40,092 nt of DNA. Origin: Lachnospiraceae bacterium. GTDB taxonomy: Bacteria; Bacillota; Clostridia; Lachnospirales; Lachnospiraceae. Position numbers and translations under genes: made by a program. The DNA lies in NCBI GenBank assembly GCA_014804655.1, contig JAAUZK010000012.1, positions 1-40,092 on the forward strand, in the 5' to 3' direction. The notes under the pieces were generated by a model that was not told the origin of the DNA, ran no database searches, and was given only the letters and a program-made list of their open reading frames with translations. Shown here in pieces: positions 25,534 through 33,805 of the stretch (position 1 is the first letter of the stretch; the number at the start of each line of letters is the position of its first letter).

Positions 25534-27432
25534 ATGTACCATACTAAGAAAATCGGTGTTTTTGTATCACATATTGTAGGGGAATACCAGCGCAATATCT
25601 GTCAGGGTATCATAGATCAGGCATCGGAGTACGGATATTGTGTGGAGATTTTTTCATCCACAGATGAAGATATTCCGGGTAATTACAGACTGGGAGAGGA
25701 AAGCATCCTGCGCATTCCGAATTTCGACAACCTTTGCGGTGTCATTTTTATATCCAGTACATATGTTACCAGCAATCTGCCGCAACTAATCTCTAAAACT
25801 TTGGAGAGGTGCCGCTGCCCAATTCTTGAAATTACACATCAGCATGGGCAATATCCGTCTATAGCGCTGAACAACGACACCGGCACCGGACAACTCACGG
25901 AACATCTGATCGGAACCCACGGTTTTAAACGTATTTGTTATCTCGGGAACACACTGGAATCATTTTTCTCTAACAACCGTTGCAATATTTACAAACAAGT
26001 TATGGCAAAACATAAATTGCCTGTCACGGCACAGGATATTTATGAGTGCACTTTCGACAACCAGGATCTTGAGGCAGCGGTGCATTATTTTACCGCCACG
26101 GGTAAACCGGACGCAATTGTCTGCTACAACGACCGCATGGCGCTTGACATGATACGTGTGCTTCTTGACAAGGGATACCGGGTTCCCGAGGATATCGCCA
26201 TAACAGGCACCGACATGCTGGAGGAAGGGCAGTCTATCGACCCGCCGCTGACATCGGTTACTTTTCCCACGAAAGAAATGGGCGTACGCGCCGTGGAACT
26301 TCTGCTCTCGGCGATTCAAGGAAAAGAGCTTCCCCCGGTCACGGTCATAACATCCGATCCGCACATCGGCGGCTCCTGTGGATGCCCTGCCAAGCACCAT
26401 AAGAATCCCTTCTATTTCCAGCATGAAATGGCGTTGAAAGTAGGACAGAACGAAGCCACGAGCACGAATAATATTCATATGGCCGCTTCACTATTGGCAA
26501 CCGTAGATATTAATGAAGGCATGGGACTGTTAGAGAATTTCGTGTCGCAGATTTCCGGGTGCAGCGAATTATATCTGTGCCTTTATTCAGACTGGGATTC
26601 CGTCTCCTCCCACATCCGCACAATCACTTTTTCCGAAGATGACTCTGCGGATCAGGATGTCATTTTGCTTAAATTTGCATATAAGGACGGCAGACGCATG
26701 CATGAATGCAGCTTTACCAAGCAAAATCCGCTGCCTGATTATCTCTTTGACAACGAAACCTCCAGCTACATTTTCTACCCTCTGTATTTCAGTGAGAAAG
26801 CATATGGCTATATCGCCATTGCGTACGAGCATAATCAGATCATCTGTGAGGTTGATTTCCTGTCCTGGATTATGAATATCAACAGTATGCTGCATAATAT
26901 TGCCGAGAACAAGCGCACGGGTCTTCTCGTCAACCGGTTGGAAGAAATCTATATGCATGATGAGATGACCAGTCTCTATAACCGGCATGGATACAAGCTG
27001 CTGTCTGAAGAACTCCTTGAGAAAATGCAGGATACCGGCACGCGTATCTCATCCTTTGTACTGGATCTGGACGGGCTTAAGTACATCAATGATACTTACG
27101 GACACAGCGAAGGCGATTTCGCAATCTGTGTGCTTGGTCAGGCCCTGAAAAATGTTGTAAGAGACGGTGATATCTGTGCCCGGCTGGGCGGTGACGAATT
27201 CTGTCTGCTGACTGCAGGATATTCCGATGAGGAAATCACACTTGTGATCTATGAGATCAACCAATACCTGGATAACTACAATAAACTGCACACTAAGAAA
27301 TATAATATCTCCGCCAGCATCGGCGTGGCCTCTGAAACGATCAGCCCTGACTTTGACTTAAAGCAGCTCAACGAGAAGGCTGACCAGGCTATGTATGAGC
27401 AGAAACGGTCTAAGCCAAAACACAGAAAATAG
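25534..27432 (+). CDS. Diguanylate cyclase with LacI-type sugar-sensor domain
   Basis: A 632-residue soluble protein that makes cyclic di-GMP from GTP. Residues 1-290 form a periplasmic-binding-protein-like sensor as in LacI regulators (KIGVFVSHIVGEYQRNICQG, later GTDMLEEGQSIDPPLTSV) but without the DNA-binding helix-turn-helix. The middle, about 300-460, looks GAF-like. The GGDEF domain fills 470-632, with intact GGDEF at 552-556 and an RxxD inhibitory site (RDGD, 543-546) five residues before it. CGGAGG is 6 bases before the ATG at 25534; the upstream TTG overlaps that site. I infer that a cytoplasmic ligand, perhaps a sugar, tunes c-di-GMP. It is transcribed alone. Confidence 0.88.
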   Translation: MYHTKKIGVFVSHIVGEYQRNICQGIIDQASEYGYCVEIFSSTDEDIPGNYRLGEESILRIPNFDNLCGVIFISSTYVTSNLPQLISKTLERCRCPILEITHQHGQYPSIALNNDTGTGQLTEHLIGTHGFKRICYLGNTLESFFSNNRCNIYKQVMAKHKLPVTAQDIYECTFDNQDLEAAVHYFTATGKPDAIVCYNDRMALDMIRVLLDKGYRVPEDIAITGTDMLEEGQSIDPPLTSVTFPTKEMGVRAVELLLSAIQGKELPPVTVITSDPHIGGSCGCPAKHHKNPFYFQHEMALKVGQNEATSTNNIHMAASLLATVDINEGMGLLENFVSQISGCSELYLCLYSDWDSVSSHIRTITFSEDDSADQDVILLKFAYKDGRRMHECSFTKQNPLPDYLFDNETSSYIFYPLYFSEKAYGYIAIAYEHNQIICEVDFLSWIMNINSMLHNIAENKRTGLLVNRLEEIYMHDEMTSLYNRHGYKLLSEELLEKMQDTGTRISSFVLDLDGLKYINDTYGHSEGDFAICVLGQALKNVVRDGDICARLGGDEFCLLTAGYSDEEITLVIYEINQYLDNYNKLHTKKYNISASIGVASETISPDFDLKQLNEKADQAMYEQKRSKPKHRK

Positions 27433-27449
27433 ATATATCTCAACATAAT

Positions 27450-27487
27450 AAGACTCAGAAAATGCTAAATCAACATTCCTGAGTCTT
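27450..27487. terminator. Terminator between the GGDEF gene and tRNA-Ser
   Basis: Arms AAGACTCAG (27450-27458) and CTGAGTCTT (27479-27487), extended inside by AATG/CATT. It is 18 bases past the GGDEF stop and 20 bases past the tRNA end on the other strand, so it may serve both. Confidence 0.65.
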
Positions 27488-27506
27488 AATTCATCGGTAG
27501 ATATAA

Positions 27507-27594
27507 CGGAGAAAGAGGGATTTGAACCCTCGCGCCGCGCAAGCGACCTACACCCTTAGCAGGGGCGCCTCTTCAGCCTCTTGAGTATTTCTCC
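27507..27594 (-). tRNA. tRNA-Ser (anticodon GCU)
   Basis: An 88-base class II tRNA. The acceptor stem GGAGAAA pairs with TTTCTCC, with discriminator G. The anticodon loop CTGCTAA gives GCU, reading AGC/AGU. A long variable arm (GTAGGTCGCTTGCGCGGCGC region) is followed by the T-loop GGTTCAAATCC. CCA is not encoded. Confidence 0.95.
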
Positions 27595-27653
27595 ACAGTC
27601 TGAACTATCCTCTACCAATATGAAGTTCTGCGCTCAACCACAACGCACATGTT

Positions 27654-27682
27654 ATTATACCTAAGCTGCTCTCGTTTGTCAA
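27654..27682 (-). promoter_or_regulatory. Perfect consensus sigma-A promoter of tRNA-Ser
   Basis: Minus-strand TTGACA (27677-27682) and TATAAT (27654-27659) separated by exactly 17 bases, as expected of a stable-RNA promoter. Confidence 0.88.
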
Positions 27683-27720
27683 CGCTTTCCCGCGATTTTT
27701 TCAGTACACTACGCACTACC

Positions 27721-28260
27721 CTATTGAGCCATCACCGTTTCATACAGATCCGTCCCCTCAGAGTCAATCACTACAATAACCGGAAAATCCTTGACTTCAA
27801 GCTTGCGAATCGCCTCCGTTCCGAGATCATCGTACGCGATCACTTCCGACTTAGTAATCGATTTAGACAACAGTGCCCCCGCACCGCCAATCGCAGCAAA
27901 ATAAACAGCTCCGTTTCTGACGATTGCCTCTTTCACGGCCTGCGATCTCTTACCCTTACCGATCATACCGATCAAACCCAAATCCAGCAGATCCGGCGCA
28001 TATTTATCCATGCGGCTGGCAGTAGTCGGACCGGCAGAACCAATCGGTCTGCCTTCTCTTGCCGGAGACGGTCCCATATAATATATCACATTATCCTCCA
28101 TTTCAAGAGGAAGCTCTCCGCCCTGAGCCAGTGTCTCATACATTCTCTTATGCGCCGCATCTCTCGCCGTATAGATGGTGCCGCTTATGTACACATAATC
28201 TCCTGCTCGCAGCACTGCCGCCTCTTCTTTATTTATAGGTGCCTGTATATGTCGTTCCAT
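27721..28260 (-). CDS. fumB: Class I fumarate hydratase, beta (C-terminal) subunit
   Basis: A 179-residue protein of the Fe-S hydro-lyase beta family. It combines with the alpha subunit to interconvert fumarate and malate; tartrate dehydratase is the main alternative. Family blocks visible are AGDYVYISGTIYTARDAAHK, GPSPAREGRPIGSAGPTTA, SRMD, and GKGKRSQAVKEA with AIGGAGALLSK. The ATG at 28260 has GGAGG 4 bases upstream; a longer in-frame opening runs through a terminator hairpin and is rejected. It follows the alpha gene, separated by copy B of the dispersed element. The symbol is used for the two-subunit form only. Confidence 0.85.
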   Translation of the reverse strand: MERHIQAPINKEEAAVLRAGDYVYISGTIYTARDAAHKRMYETLAQGGELPLEMEDNVIYYMGPSPAREGRPIGSAGPTTASRMDKYAPDLLDLGLIGMIGKGKRSQAVKEAIVRNGAVYFAAIGGAGALLSKSITKSEVIAYDDLGTEAIRKLEVKDFPVIVVIDSEGTDLYETVMAQ

Positions 28261-28284
28261 TTTTCCTCCATGCTGTATGTATAT

Positions 28285-28365
28285 AAAAAATTGAGCTTCG
28301 CTCAATTGCGAGATTTGTTCGCTTACGCTTCACAAACTCGTGGCTATCCGAGCAATTTCCTATAG
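28285..28365 (-). repeat. Dispersed intergenic element, copy B, ending in a terminator hairpin
   Basis: On the minus strand: CTATAGGAAATT, then CACGAGTTTG, CAAATCTCGCAA and hairpin ATTGAGC-GAA-GCTCAAT (28290-28306) with a run of six T. The order and spacing match copy A at 20446-20526. It lies between the fumarase alpha and beta genes, where the hairpin should attenuate the beta subunit. CGAG-TTTG and CAAA-CTCG form a further inner pairing. Confidence 0.65.
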
Positions 28366-28367
28366 AA

Positions 28368-29210
28368 TTATAACGACCTTACCGCATGTCTGTTCACATG
28401 ACAACAGATATTGACCGCTACCGGCAGTCCTGCGATATGCGTTGGATAAGTATTAATATTAACCGCCAACGCCGTAGTCGTTCCGCCAAGCCCTCCGGGG
28501 CCGATCCCTGTCTCGTTAATCTTCAGAAGCATCTCTTCTTCCAGTTCTTTCACATAGGGAATCTCTGAATGTTCGTTCACCGGTCTGGTGAGCGCCTTCT
28601 TCGCCATCAGGGCACATTTCTCAAAAGTACCGCCTACACCTACCCCCACAACCATTGGCGGGCATGCATTCGGGCCGGCATCCCTGACTGCGGTCAGAAT
28701 GGCATTCTTAACACCCTCTATTCCATCCGCAGGCTTAAGCATAAACACTCTGCTCATATTCTCACTCCCGAATCCCTTCGGTGCCACGGTGATCTTAACA
28801 CTGTCCCCGACTACCAACTCATAATGAATGACCGCCGGTGTATTATCCTTCGTATTCTCACGAATTATAGGATCGCCAACCACGGATTTCCGCAAATATC
28901 CCTCTATGTATCCCTGTCTGACCCCTTCATTAACCGCCTCTTCCAGAGAACCGCCCGAAAAATGTACATCCTGCCCGATCTCCATGAAAATTACCGCCAT
29001 GCCGGTATCCTGACAGATGGGTATCATATCTTCTCCGGCAATTTTCAGGTTATCCTGAAGCTGGCACAGGATCTGCCTTCCCAACGGCGCTTTCTCTTCC
29101 TGTAATGCATGCTTCATTGCCTCGCCCATATCTTCCGCAAGGAAATGATTCGCTTCAATACACATTTCTTTAATATTTCTTGTGACATCCGCCACATCTA
29201 CCATTCGCAT
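28368..29210 (-). CDS. fumA: Class I fumarate hydratase, alpha (N-terminal) subunit
   Basis: A 280-residue Fe-S subunit. The likely cluster ligands are C66 in PICQDTG, C183 in NACPPMVVG and C269 or C270 in NICCH, with spacings like those of characterised class I fumarases. GGTFEKCALMAKKALTR and GIGPGGLGGTTTALAV are further family blocks. The ATG at 29210 or the one two codons later could start it; AAAGGG lies about 12 bases before. It is read with the HIT gene (59-base gap) upstream and the beta subunit downstream. Such oxygen-sensitive enzymes fit an anaerobe with fumarate/malate metabolism. Confidence 0.87.
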   Translation of the reverse strand: MRMVDVADVTRNIKEMCIEANHFLAEDMGEAMKHALQEEKAPLGRQILCQLQDNLKIAGEDMIPICQDTGMAVIFMEIGQDVHFSGGSLEEAVNEGVRQGYIEGYLRKSVVGDPIIRENTKDNTPAVIHYELVVGDSVKITVAPKGFGSENMSRVFMLKPADGIEGVKNAILTAVRDAGPNACPPMVVGVGVGGTFEKCALMAKKALTRPVNEHSEIPYVKELEEEMLLKINETGIGPGGLGGTTTALAVNINTYPTHIAGLPVAVNICCHVNRHAVRSL

Positions 29211-29269
29211 TGACTTACTCTGCCCTTTCCTGTTTCAACTGACGCCATACTGACCACAGCATAATCCGT

Positions 29270-29683
29270 TTATTCCCGGCATATCTGATCCTTAACCGCT
29301 TTCAGTTCCTCCTGCGATACTTCCTGCGGCTTCCATCCGATCTTCTGTCCGTCCGCCCGATATCTCGGAATCAGGTGCATATGAAAATGGAAGACAGTCT
29401 GTCCTGCCAGATCTCCGTTATTCTGCACCAGATTGAATCCCTCACATCCCAGACGCTCCGTCATCGTAGCTGCCATCTTCTTAGCCAGTTTCATGACCTC
29501 TCCGGCAGTCGTCTCCGGCAGTTCATACAGATTTGCATAATGTTCTTTGGGCAGAATCAGCGCATGCCCTTTCGTTGCAGGTCCCAAATCAAGAATCACA
29601 CGGAAGGTTTCATCTTCATACAATGTCTGGGATGGAATCTCTCCGTTTGCAATTTTACAAAAAATACAATTAGCGTCTTTCAT
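29270..29683 (-). CDS. Histidine-triad (HIT) nucleotide-binding protein
   Basis: A 137-residue HIT protein of the Hint type, which hydrolyses nucleoside phosphoramidates and similar compounds. The triad reads HFHMHLIPR (H99, H101, H103). The N-terminal CIFCKIANGEIP carries the Cys pair and turn common in this group, and GHALILPKEHY is the upstream conserved strand. GAGAGGA is 8 bases before the ATG. It lies 33 bases after the flavodoxin/SCP2 gene in an apparent operon. The cellular role of such proteins is broad and not indicated by the neighbours. Confidence 0.93.
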   Translation of the reverse strand: MKDANCIFCKIANGEIPSQTLYEDETFRVILDLGPATKGHALILPKEHYANLYELPETTAGEVMKLAKKMAATMTERLGCEGFNLVQNNGDLAGQTVFHFHMHLIPRYRADGQKIGWKPQEVSQEELKAVKDQICRE

Positions 29684-29716
29684 TATTATATTCCTCTCCT
29701 ATCTCACTCACATTTA

Positions 29717-30727
29717 TTATAATCCGGTCGGTCTGGCGCCGAATATAAGTGCCTGGTCCAATATGCGGAGCGCCTTGAAGTCACCCTTCATCTTCATATC
29801 GCCTGCCATAAACGAAGCCTGAAACGTAGACTTGCCGGCCACAATACCACTCATAACCTCTCTGGGCATCTGCACCTCCACATCTGCATGGCTGCCCTCA
29901 CCGTAGAAGCATCGCAGATCGCCCCCGCTTATTCCGATAAAGAGCGGCGTCTTCTTCTCCTCTATCACGATCTTGAAGTCCCCTGCCAATCCGGGCTGCG
30001 GTTTAAAATGTTCCTGAATCTCTTTTAAAAATTCCGTAGTGTCTTCTTTCTCACTACTTCCCATCATATCCCTGAACATACTGGCCAGTTCCTGAATATC
30101 CGCTTTCTGTCGCTGTACATAAGTATCATCGGCAACATACTGGGAAAGCTGTTCTGACTCCTGCGGCGTAAAATTAATATTTTTCGTAATTGCTACTTTC
30201 TGCTTTACCGCCTGATTGCTCGCCGGCAGACATGCAATCTTCTGGTTGATCGTACGATACAGATTTTCCGCTTTTTTCTCTATAATACGAATATATTCTT
30301 CATTCTCTTCCAGAATAGATGTGTCCGTAATGTATCCACAGATACCTTCACAGGGAAGTCCGCCCAGAATCTCCCATGCCGTTACCAGATCAAGCATACC
30401 GCCCCGCTCTCCATATGTGGTTGACATGACGATCGGGCTCATATAGATCTCACTGATCCGCTCCTTATCTCCGTACAGCCAGCAGGAATCAAGGAACTGC
30501 TGCATATATCCGCCTATGCCGTACCACTCCACCGTCGTTGCAAGAATAACACCGTCAGCAGTCTTTAAACTCTGCGGAAGGGTCGTGATACTATTCTTCA
30601 ACTCATAGAGCTGGAAATACTCCACCGTAACACGAAGCTCTTCCAGCACTTCCTTCATTTTATTGATTACGAAGAGTGTGGGATCATCCATCAGTCCCCG
30701 TCCGCCATAATAGATATTAATCTTCAT
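29717..30727 (-). CDS. Flavodoxin-like/NADPH-FMN-reductase domain fused to an SCP2 domain
   Basis: A 336-residue fusion. Residues 1-165 form a flavodoxin-like fold (MKINIYYGGRG, then ATTVEWYGIGGYMQQFLDSC and STTYGERGGML, probable FMN-binding loops). A helical linker follows at about 175-235. Residues 236-336 form a sterol-carrier-protein-2-like domain (GDFKIVIEEKKTPLFIGI, then AGKSTFQASFMAGDMKMKGD), a hydrophobic-ligand pocket. I infer reduction of, or by, a lipid-like or hydrophobic compound; the substrate is unknown. The gene overlaps the end of the rhomboid gene by 11 bases, so the two are translationally linked. Confidence 0.8.
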   Translation of the reverse strand: MKINIYYGGRGLMDDPTLFVINKMKEVLEELRVTVEYFQLYELKNSITTLPQSLKTADGVILATTVEWYGIGGYMQQFLDSCWLYGDKERISEIYMSPIVMSTTYGERGGMLDLVTAWEILGGLPCEGICGYITDTSILEENEEYIRIIEKKAENLYRTINQKIACLPASNQAVKQKVAITKNINFTPQESEQLSQYVADDTYVQRQKADIQELASMFRDMMGSSEKEDTTEFLKEIQEHFKPQPGLAGDFKIVIEEKKTPLFIGISGGDLRCFYGEGSHADVEVQMPREVMSGIVAGKSTFQASFMAGDMKMKGDFKALRILDQALIFGARPTGL

Positions 30728-31793
30728 TTATATTCTTGTCCTTTCCTGCCCTGATCTGCGGGCACAGCATCGCAATGACCGCCATCGTGGCAAATCCCAT
30801 GAGAATACCCCCTATATGCGCCGCGTTATTGACATTCGTACCGGTAAAACCGCAATAAAGTGAAAATACAATGGCAAAGGCAAGCCTGCCTATTGTCATA
30901 TACTCTAATTTACCGTGATACAGAATAACCAACATAAGCAAAGCGCCTTCCACACCAAAGACTGCACCGCTGGCCCCCACGGAGGTATAGTAGTCCCTCA
31001 TCAGAAGCTCATATCCCATGGATAAAACCGCACCTGCCGTTCCTGAGAGAAAATAAATCACCGCATATAGAATATGCCCTGTTTTCTTCTCCACAATCTC
31101 CCCAATATAATACAAAATGATCATATTGCTGAAAAGGTGCTGTATACTCGAATGCAGAAACATCGAAGTAAGTATCCGGTAATACGAACCGTCCTTCGCA
31201 ATCTCCTTTACACCGAGCGCACCTTTATTATATAACAGATCATCGGTAAATGTACATATCAGAAATACAATCACATTGACTGCCACCAGACAAATATTCA
31301 CCCACGGCAGTTTTGCGATCCGCTCCCGACTCCACTTCTCCCGATGGAATGCCCCTTCTCTCTGCGATACTTCCTCCTGTCCATTTTCGTGATATGCCGG
31401 TCTGTCCAGAAAATCCTCTAAAATCGTCCTCCATCCATAGAAATCCGATACTTGATTCTCATATATGATCAGTTTGTCTGCGCTGGTGTCAATGATCCAA
31501 CAGAAACTATCCTCACTGCACAGTTTCTTCGCCCACTCCGCATCCCTACATAAAATCAAGGTCATCATATGAATCTCTGTCTCGCCCCTGGTATGAAAAT
31601 AACCAGCTCCGCGCTCTTTCATCCGCGCATACCACTCCGGTGAGATTTCTGCACTCTCCCGATAATCCATCACGAATATAACCGTACATCCCTGATTTTC
31701 TTCGTGGGAATAAAAAGCGTATTCCGGGGAATTCGTCGGAATTTTAATATATCCTTTTGCGTAAAACAAAGGCTCAATCTGCTCCAAGACCAT
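30717..31793 (-). CDS. Rhomboid-family intramembrane serine protease with N-terminal soluble domain
   Basis: A 358-residue protein. About 160 cytoplasmic residues, including a conserved-looking domain of unknown role, precede a six-helix rhomboid core. The catalytic serine is S275 in VGASGAVFG and the histidine is H326 in NAAHIGGILMG; HLFSNM is the usual HxxxN box. The start is ATG at 31793 with GGAG 6 bases before it; an upstream TTG overlaps that site. A promoter candidate lies at 31840-31866. Rhomboids cut membrane proteins within the bilayer. The substrate is not shown; the neighbouring pilus genes are a possible but untested link. Confidence 0.88.
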   Translation of the reverse strand: MVLEQIEPLFYAKGYIKIPTNSPEYAFYSHEENQGCTVIFVMDYRESAEISPEWYARMKERGAGYFHTRGETEIHMMTLILCRDAEWAKKLCSEDSFCWIIDTSADKLIIYENQVSDFYGWRTILEDFLDRPAYHENGQEEVSQREGAFHREKWSRERIAKLPWVNICLVAVNVIVFLICTFTDDLLYNKGALGVKEIAKDGSYYRILTSMFLHSSIQHLFSNMIILYYIGEIVEKKTGHILYAVIYFLSGTAGAVLSMGYELLMRDYYTSVGASGAVFGVEGALLMLVILYHGKLEYMTIGRLAFAIVFSLYCGFTGTNVNNAAHIGGILMGFATMAVIAMLCPQIRAGKDKNINED

Positions 31794-31839
31794 GACATAC
31801 TCCAAATATACTTCCGCATAAATTAACTATTTCTATGAG

Positions 31840-31866
31840 ATTATCATTTTCGGTTTGTCATGTCAA
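31840..31866 (-). promoter_or_regulatory. Candidate promoter of the rhomboid-flavodoxin-HIT-fumarase run
   Basis: Minus-strand TTGACA (31861-31866, perfect) and GATAAT (31840-31845) with a short 15-base spacer, 47 bases before the ATG at 31793. The spacer is below optimum. Confidence 0.45.
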
Positions 31867-31890
31867 ATCGCGACTGCAGACAATGAACAT

Positions 31891-33333
31891 CTAGCGGTAA
31901 CAATAATTAAGATTCCCGAAGCGTATTTCATCTCCCGCCTCAATCTCCACAGTCTCTTGCGGCTGCATACGCAGACCGTTCCTATATGTCCCGTTGGTAG
32001 AATTCATATCCGTCAGCAGAACTTTTTCACCCTCTCTGTCAAATCTGGCATGAATCCTGCTGACAGAGTTATCCGCAAGCACATAATCCACGCAGCCCGC
32101 CATCTTACCGATCGTGCACGGAAATTTTTTTAGTTCAATGTGCTGTTTATTTCTCCGATCCATCGCATATAGTTTGTACTCCGCCATCTTACTCTCATCA
32201 TAGAAAACCGTATTGCCATAGCCGTCTTCGGGCTGTCCTGCCGCCGTGGGCCTGGTCTGAAACGACGCATCCCTACTACGGTTCATTCTTCCTGATGCTA
32301 AGTCCACAGTACCGTATCCCATTGGATTCAGGTCCATCTCTCTGCTGATTACATTCTCTAACGACACCGGGGTCGTCTCCTGTAAATATCTCTCCTCCGT
32401 TCCCCACTCCATATCCGGGTATGTTTTATTCTCTGATTCTCTTCCGTTCTTCTTCGTCTCTGCCGGATCTTTACTGCTTCTGACGATCCGCGACAGGCAC
32501 ATCAAAAAACTGATGCCCATCGCCGCCGCGGAAGCGCCTAGTATAATCTCCTCCCGCTGCGTTAATTCATACAGATACCAAACTGCCGCCGCACCTGCAA
32601 TACTAAGCATTGACAGGATGGCAAATACAGGATAAAACAACCCGACTTTGCGAGGCGTCTCATTTCCGGACACACCCGGCTGTACTCTCTCAGTCACATC
32701 ATATACCGGTGTTACATCGTCTGATTGTCCCATCGGTTCGTATACCGGCTGCAGCTCGGGCTCACTCGTCTGCTCTTGCGGAATCTCTGTCTCCTCCTCC
32801 AGAATCTGCAGCGCATCTTCCAGCGAAAAGCAGCCTTCCTCTGACATTTCATAGATCCGATACATATCTTCCGTAAGCTTCTGATCCTCCGTATCAATAT
32901 GCTCCAGTAGGAAATCCATAAGCGGTCTATAAGCTTCCTCCGCTGTCACCCCATATTCCGGATAATACAAACCTATGTACTTCTTGTCGGTAATATCATA
33001 GTAGATATGTTCAGGCTGCAGAACCAGCCCTGTCTCATCCATAAAATAGCCTGACAACCTGTCGCATATTCCATGAAGCTGCCACAGAATGTCCTTTACC
33101 TGCTCACAAGACATCTTTCTGCCTTTGTACAATCCCTCCAGCGTTGTTTTAGAACTGATATCATAATAGTAATAAACCATTCCGTTTATATGGCGTACGG
33201 AACACCTTAGAACCTCGCCGATTTTACCCGACATGAGTATCTTATGCTGATAGCTCCCGGCCGCCTGCCTCCGGCTGCATTGCAGTATCATATAATTGTG
33301 TCGGTAATCTTTATAATATTTTGCCTCTAACAT
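31891..33333 (-). CDS. FHA-domain protein of the Tad pilus operon (DUF6382-like N-terminus)
   Basis: A 480-residue protein. The N-terminal domain, about 1-175, resembles DUF6382 (YMILQCSRRQAAGSYQHKIL; HGICDRLSGYFMDE). An acidic linker, two membrane segments at about 232-285, another polar linker and a C-terminal FHA domain at about 395-480 follow. The FHA core motifs are present: CTIGK, SVSRIHARF and TDMNSTNGTYRNG. FHA domains bind phosphothreonine, so a Ser/Thr kinase signal may reach the pilus machine. AAAGGAG is 7 bases before the ATG at 33333. The gene follows the TadE-like gene by 19 bases, so it is the last gene of the pilus operon here. Confidence 0.85.
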   Translation of the reverse strand: MLEAKYYKDYRHNYMILQCSRRQAAGSYQHKILMSGKIGEVLRCSVRHINGMVYYYYDISSKTTLEGLYKGRKMSCEQVKDILWQLHGICDRLSGYFMDETGLVLQPEHIYYDITDKKYIGLYYPEYGVTAEEAYRPLMDFLLEHIDTEDQKLTEDMYRIYEMSEEGCFSLEDALQILEEETEIPQEQTSEPELQPVYEPMGQSDDVTPVYDVTERVQPGVSGNETPRKVGLFYPVFAILSMLSIAGAAAVWYLYELTQREEIILGASAAAMGISFLMCLSRIVRSSKDPAETKKNGRESENKTYPDMEWGTEERYLQETTPVSLENVISREMDLNPMGYGTVDLASGRMNRSRDASFQTRPTAAGQPEDGYGNTVFYDESKMAEYKLYAMDRRNKQHIELKKFPCTIGKMAGCVDYVLADNSVSRIHARFDREGEKVLLTDMNSTNGTYRNGLRMQPQETVEIEAGDEIRFGNLNYCYR

Positions 33334-33352
33334 ACTGATTCTCCTTTTCACG

Positions 33353-33805
33353 CTACTTCACATTCTCCAGCACATTCCCGATCCATCTGCTTTTACGTAT
33401 TATATGCGTCGGATTGATGATCTGCGCCCTGGCGCGGGTCCGAATCTTCCACCCGGTCGCATCATACATGGTAAAAGCTGCCCGGATCGGCACCTTAACC
33501 TGACACTCTCCCGTCACATCCGTAACATCGCCCTTGCGGTCCACACTCCCGTGCACTTCTCCCGTTCCGAAATATTTCTCCCCGAATTGTTCCTTCATAT
33601 GTGCACTGATATAAGGCACAATATTATCCTCCTGCTTCTGGATGCTCCCCCGAAAGCAGACCGCATAGGCATCCTGAAAAAGCACGCATTTATCATAAGA
33701 GTAGAAGGACAGATAGATCAAAAAGACAAAGAGAAAGATCGTCCATGTAATGATAAAGGATGCCTCTACCGTCATATACCCACCTGCTTTTTTTCTCAGA
33801 AACAT
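33353..33805 (-). CDS. TadE-like pseudopilin
   Basis: A 150-residue protein beginning MFLRKKAGGYMTVEASFIIT, with a TadE-type prepilin motif: basic leader, Gly before the cut, a conserved Glu, then one hydrophobic helix to about 36. The mature domain ends in a basic tail. The start at 33805 overlaps the prepilin peptidase stop by 10 bases; a longer open frame upstream is only the shadow of that peptidase gene. It is a minor pilus component, expected to be cleaved by the adjacent peptidase. Confidence 0.8.
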   Translation of the reverse strand: MFLRKKAGGYMTVEASFIITWTIFLFVFLIYLSFYSYDKCVLFQDAYAVCFRGSIQKQEDNIVPYISAHMKEQFGEKYFGTGEVHGSVDRKGDVTDVTGECQVKVPIRAAFTMYDATGWKIRTRARAQIINPTHIIRKSRWIGNVLENVK

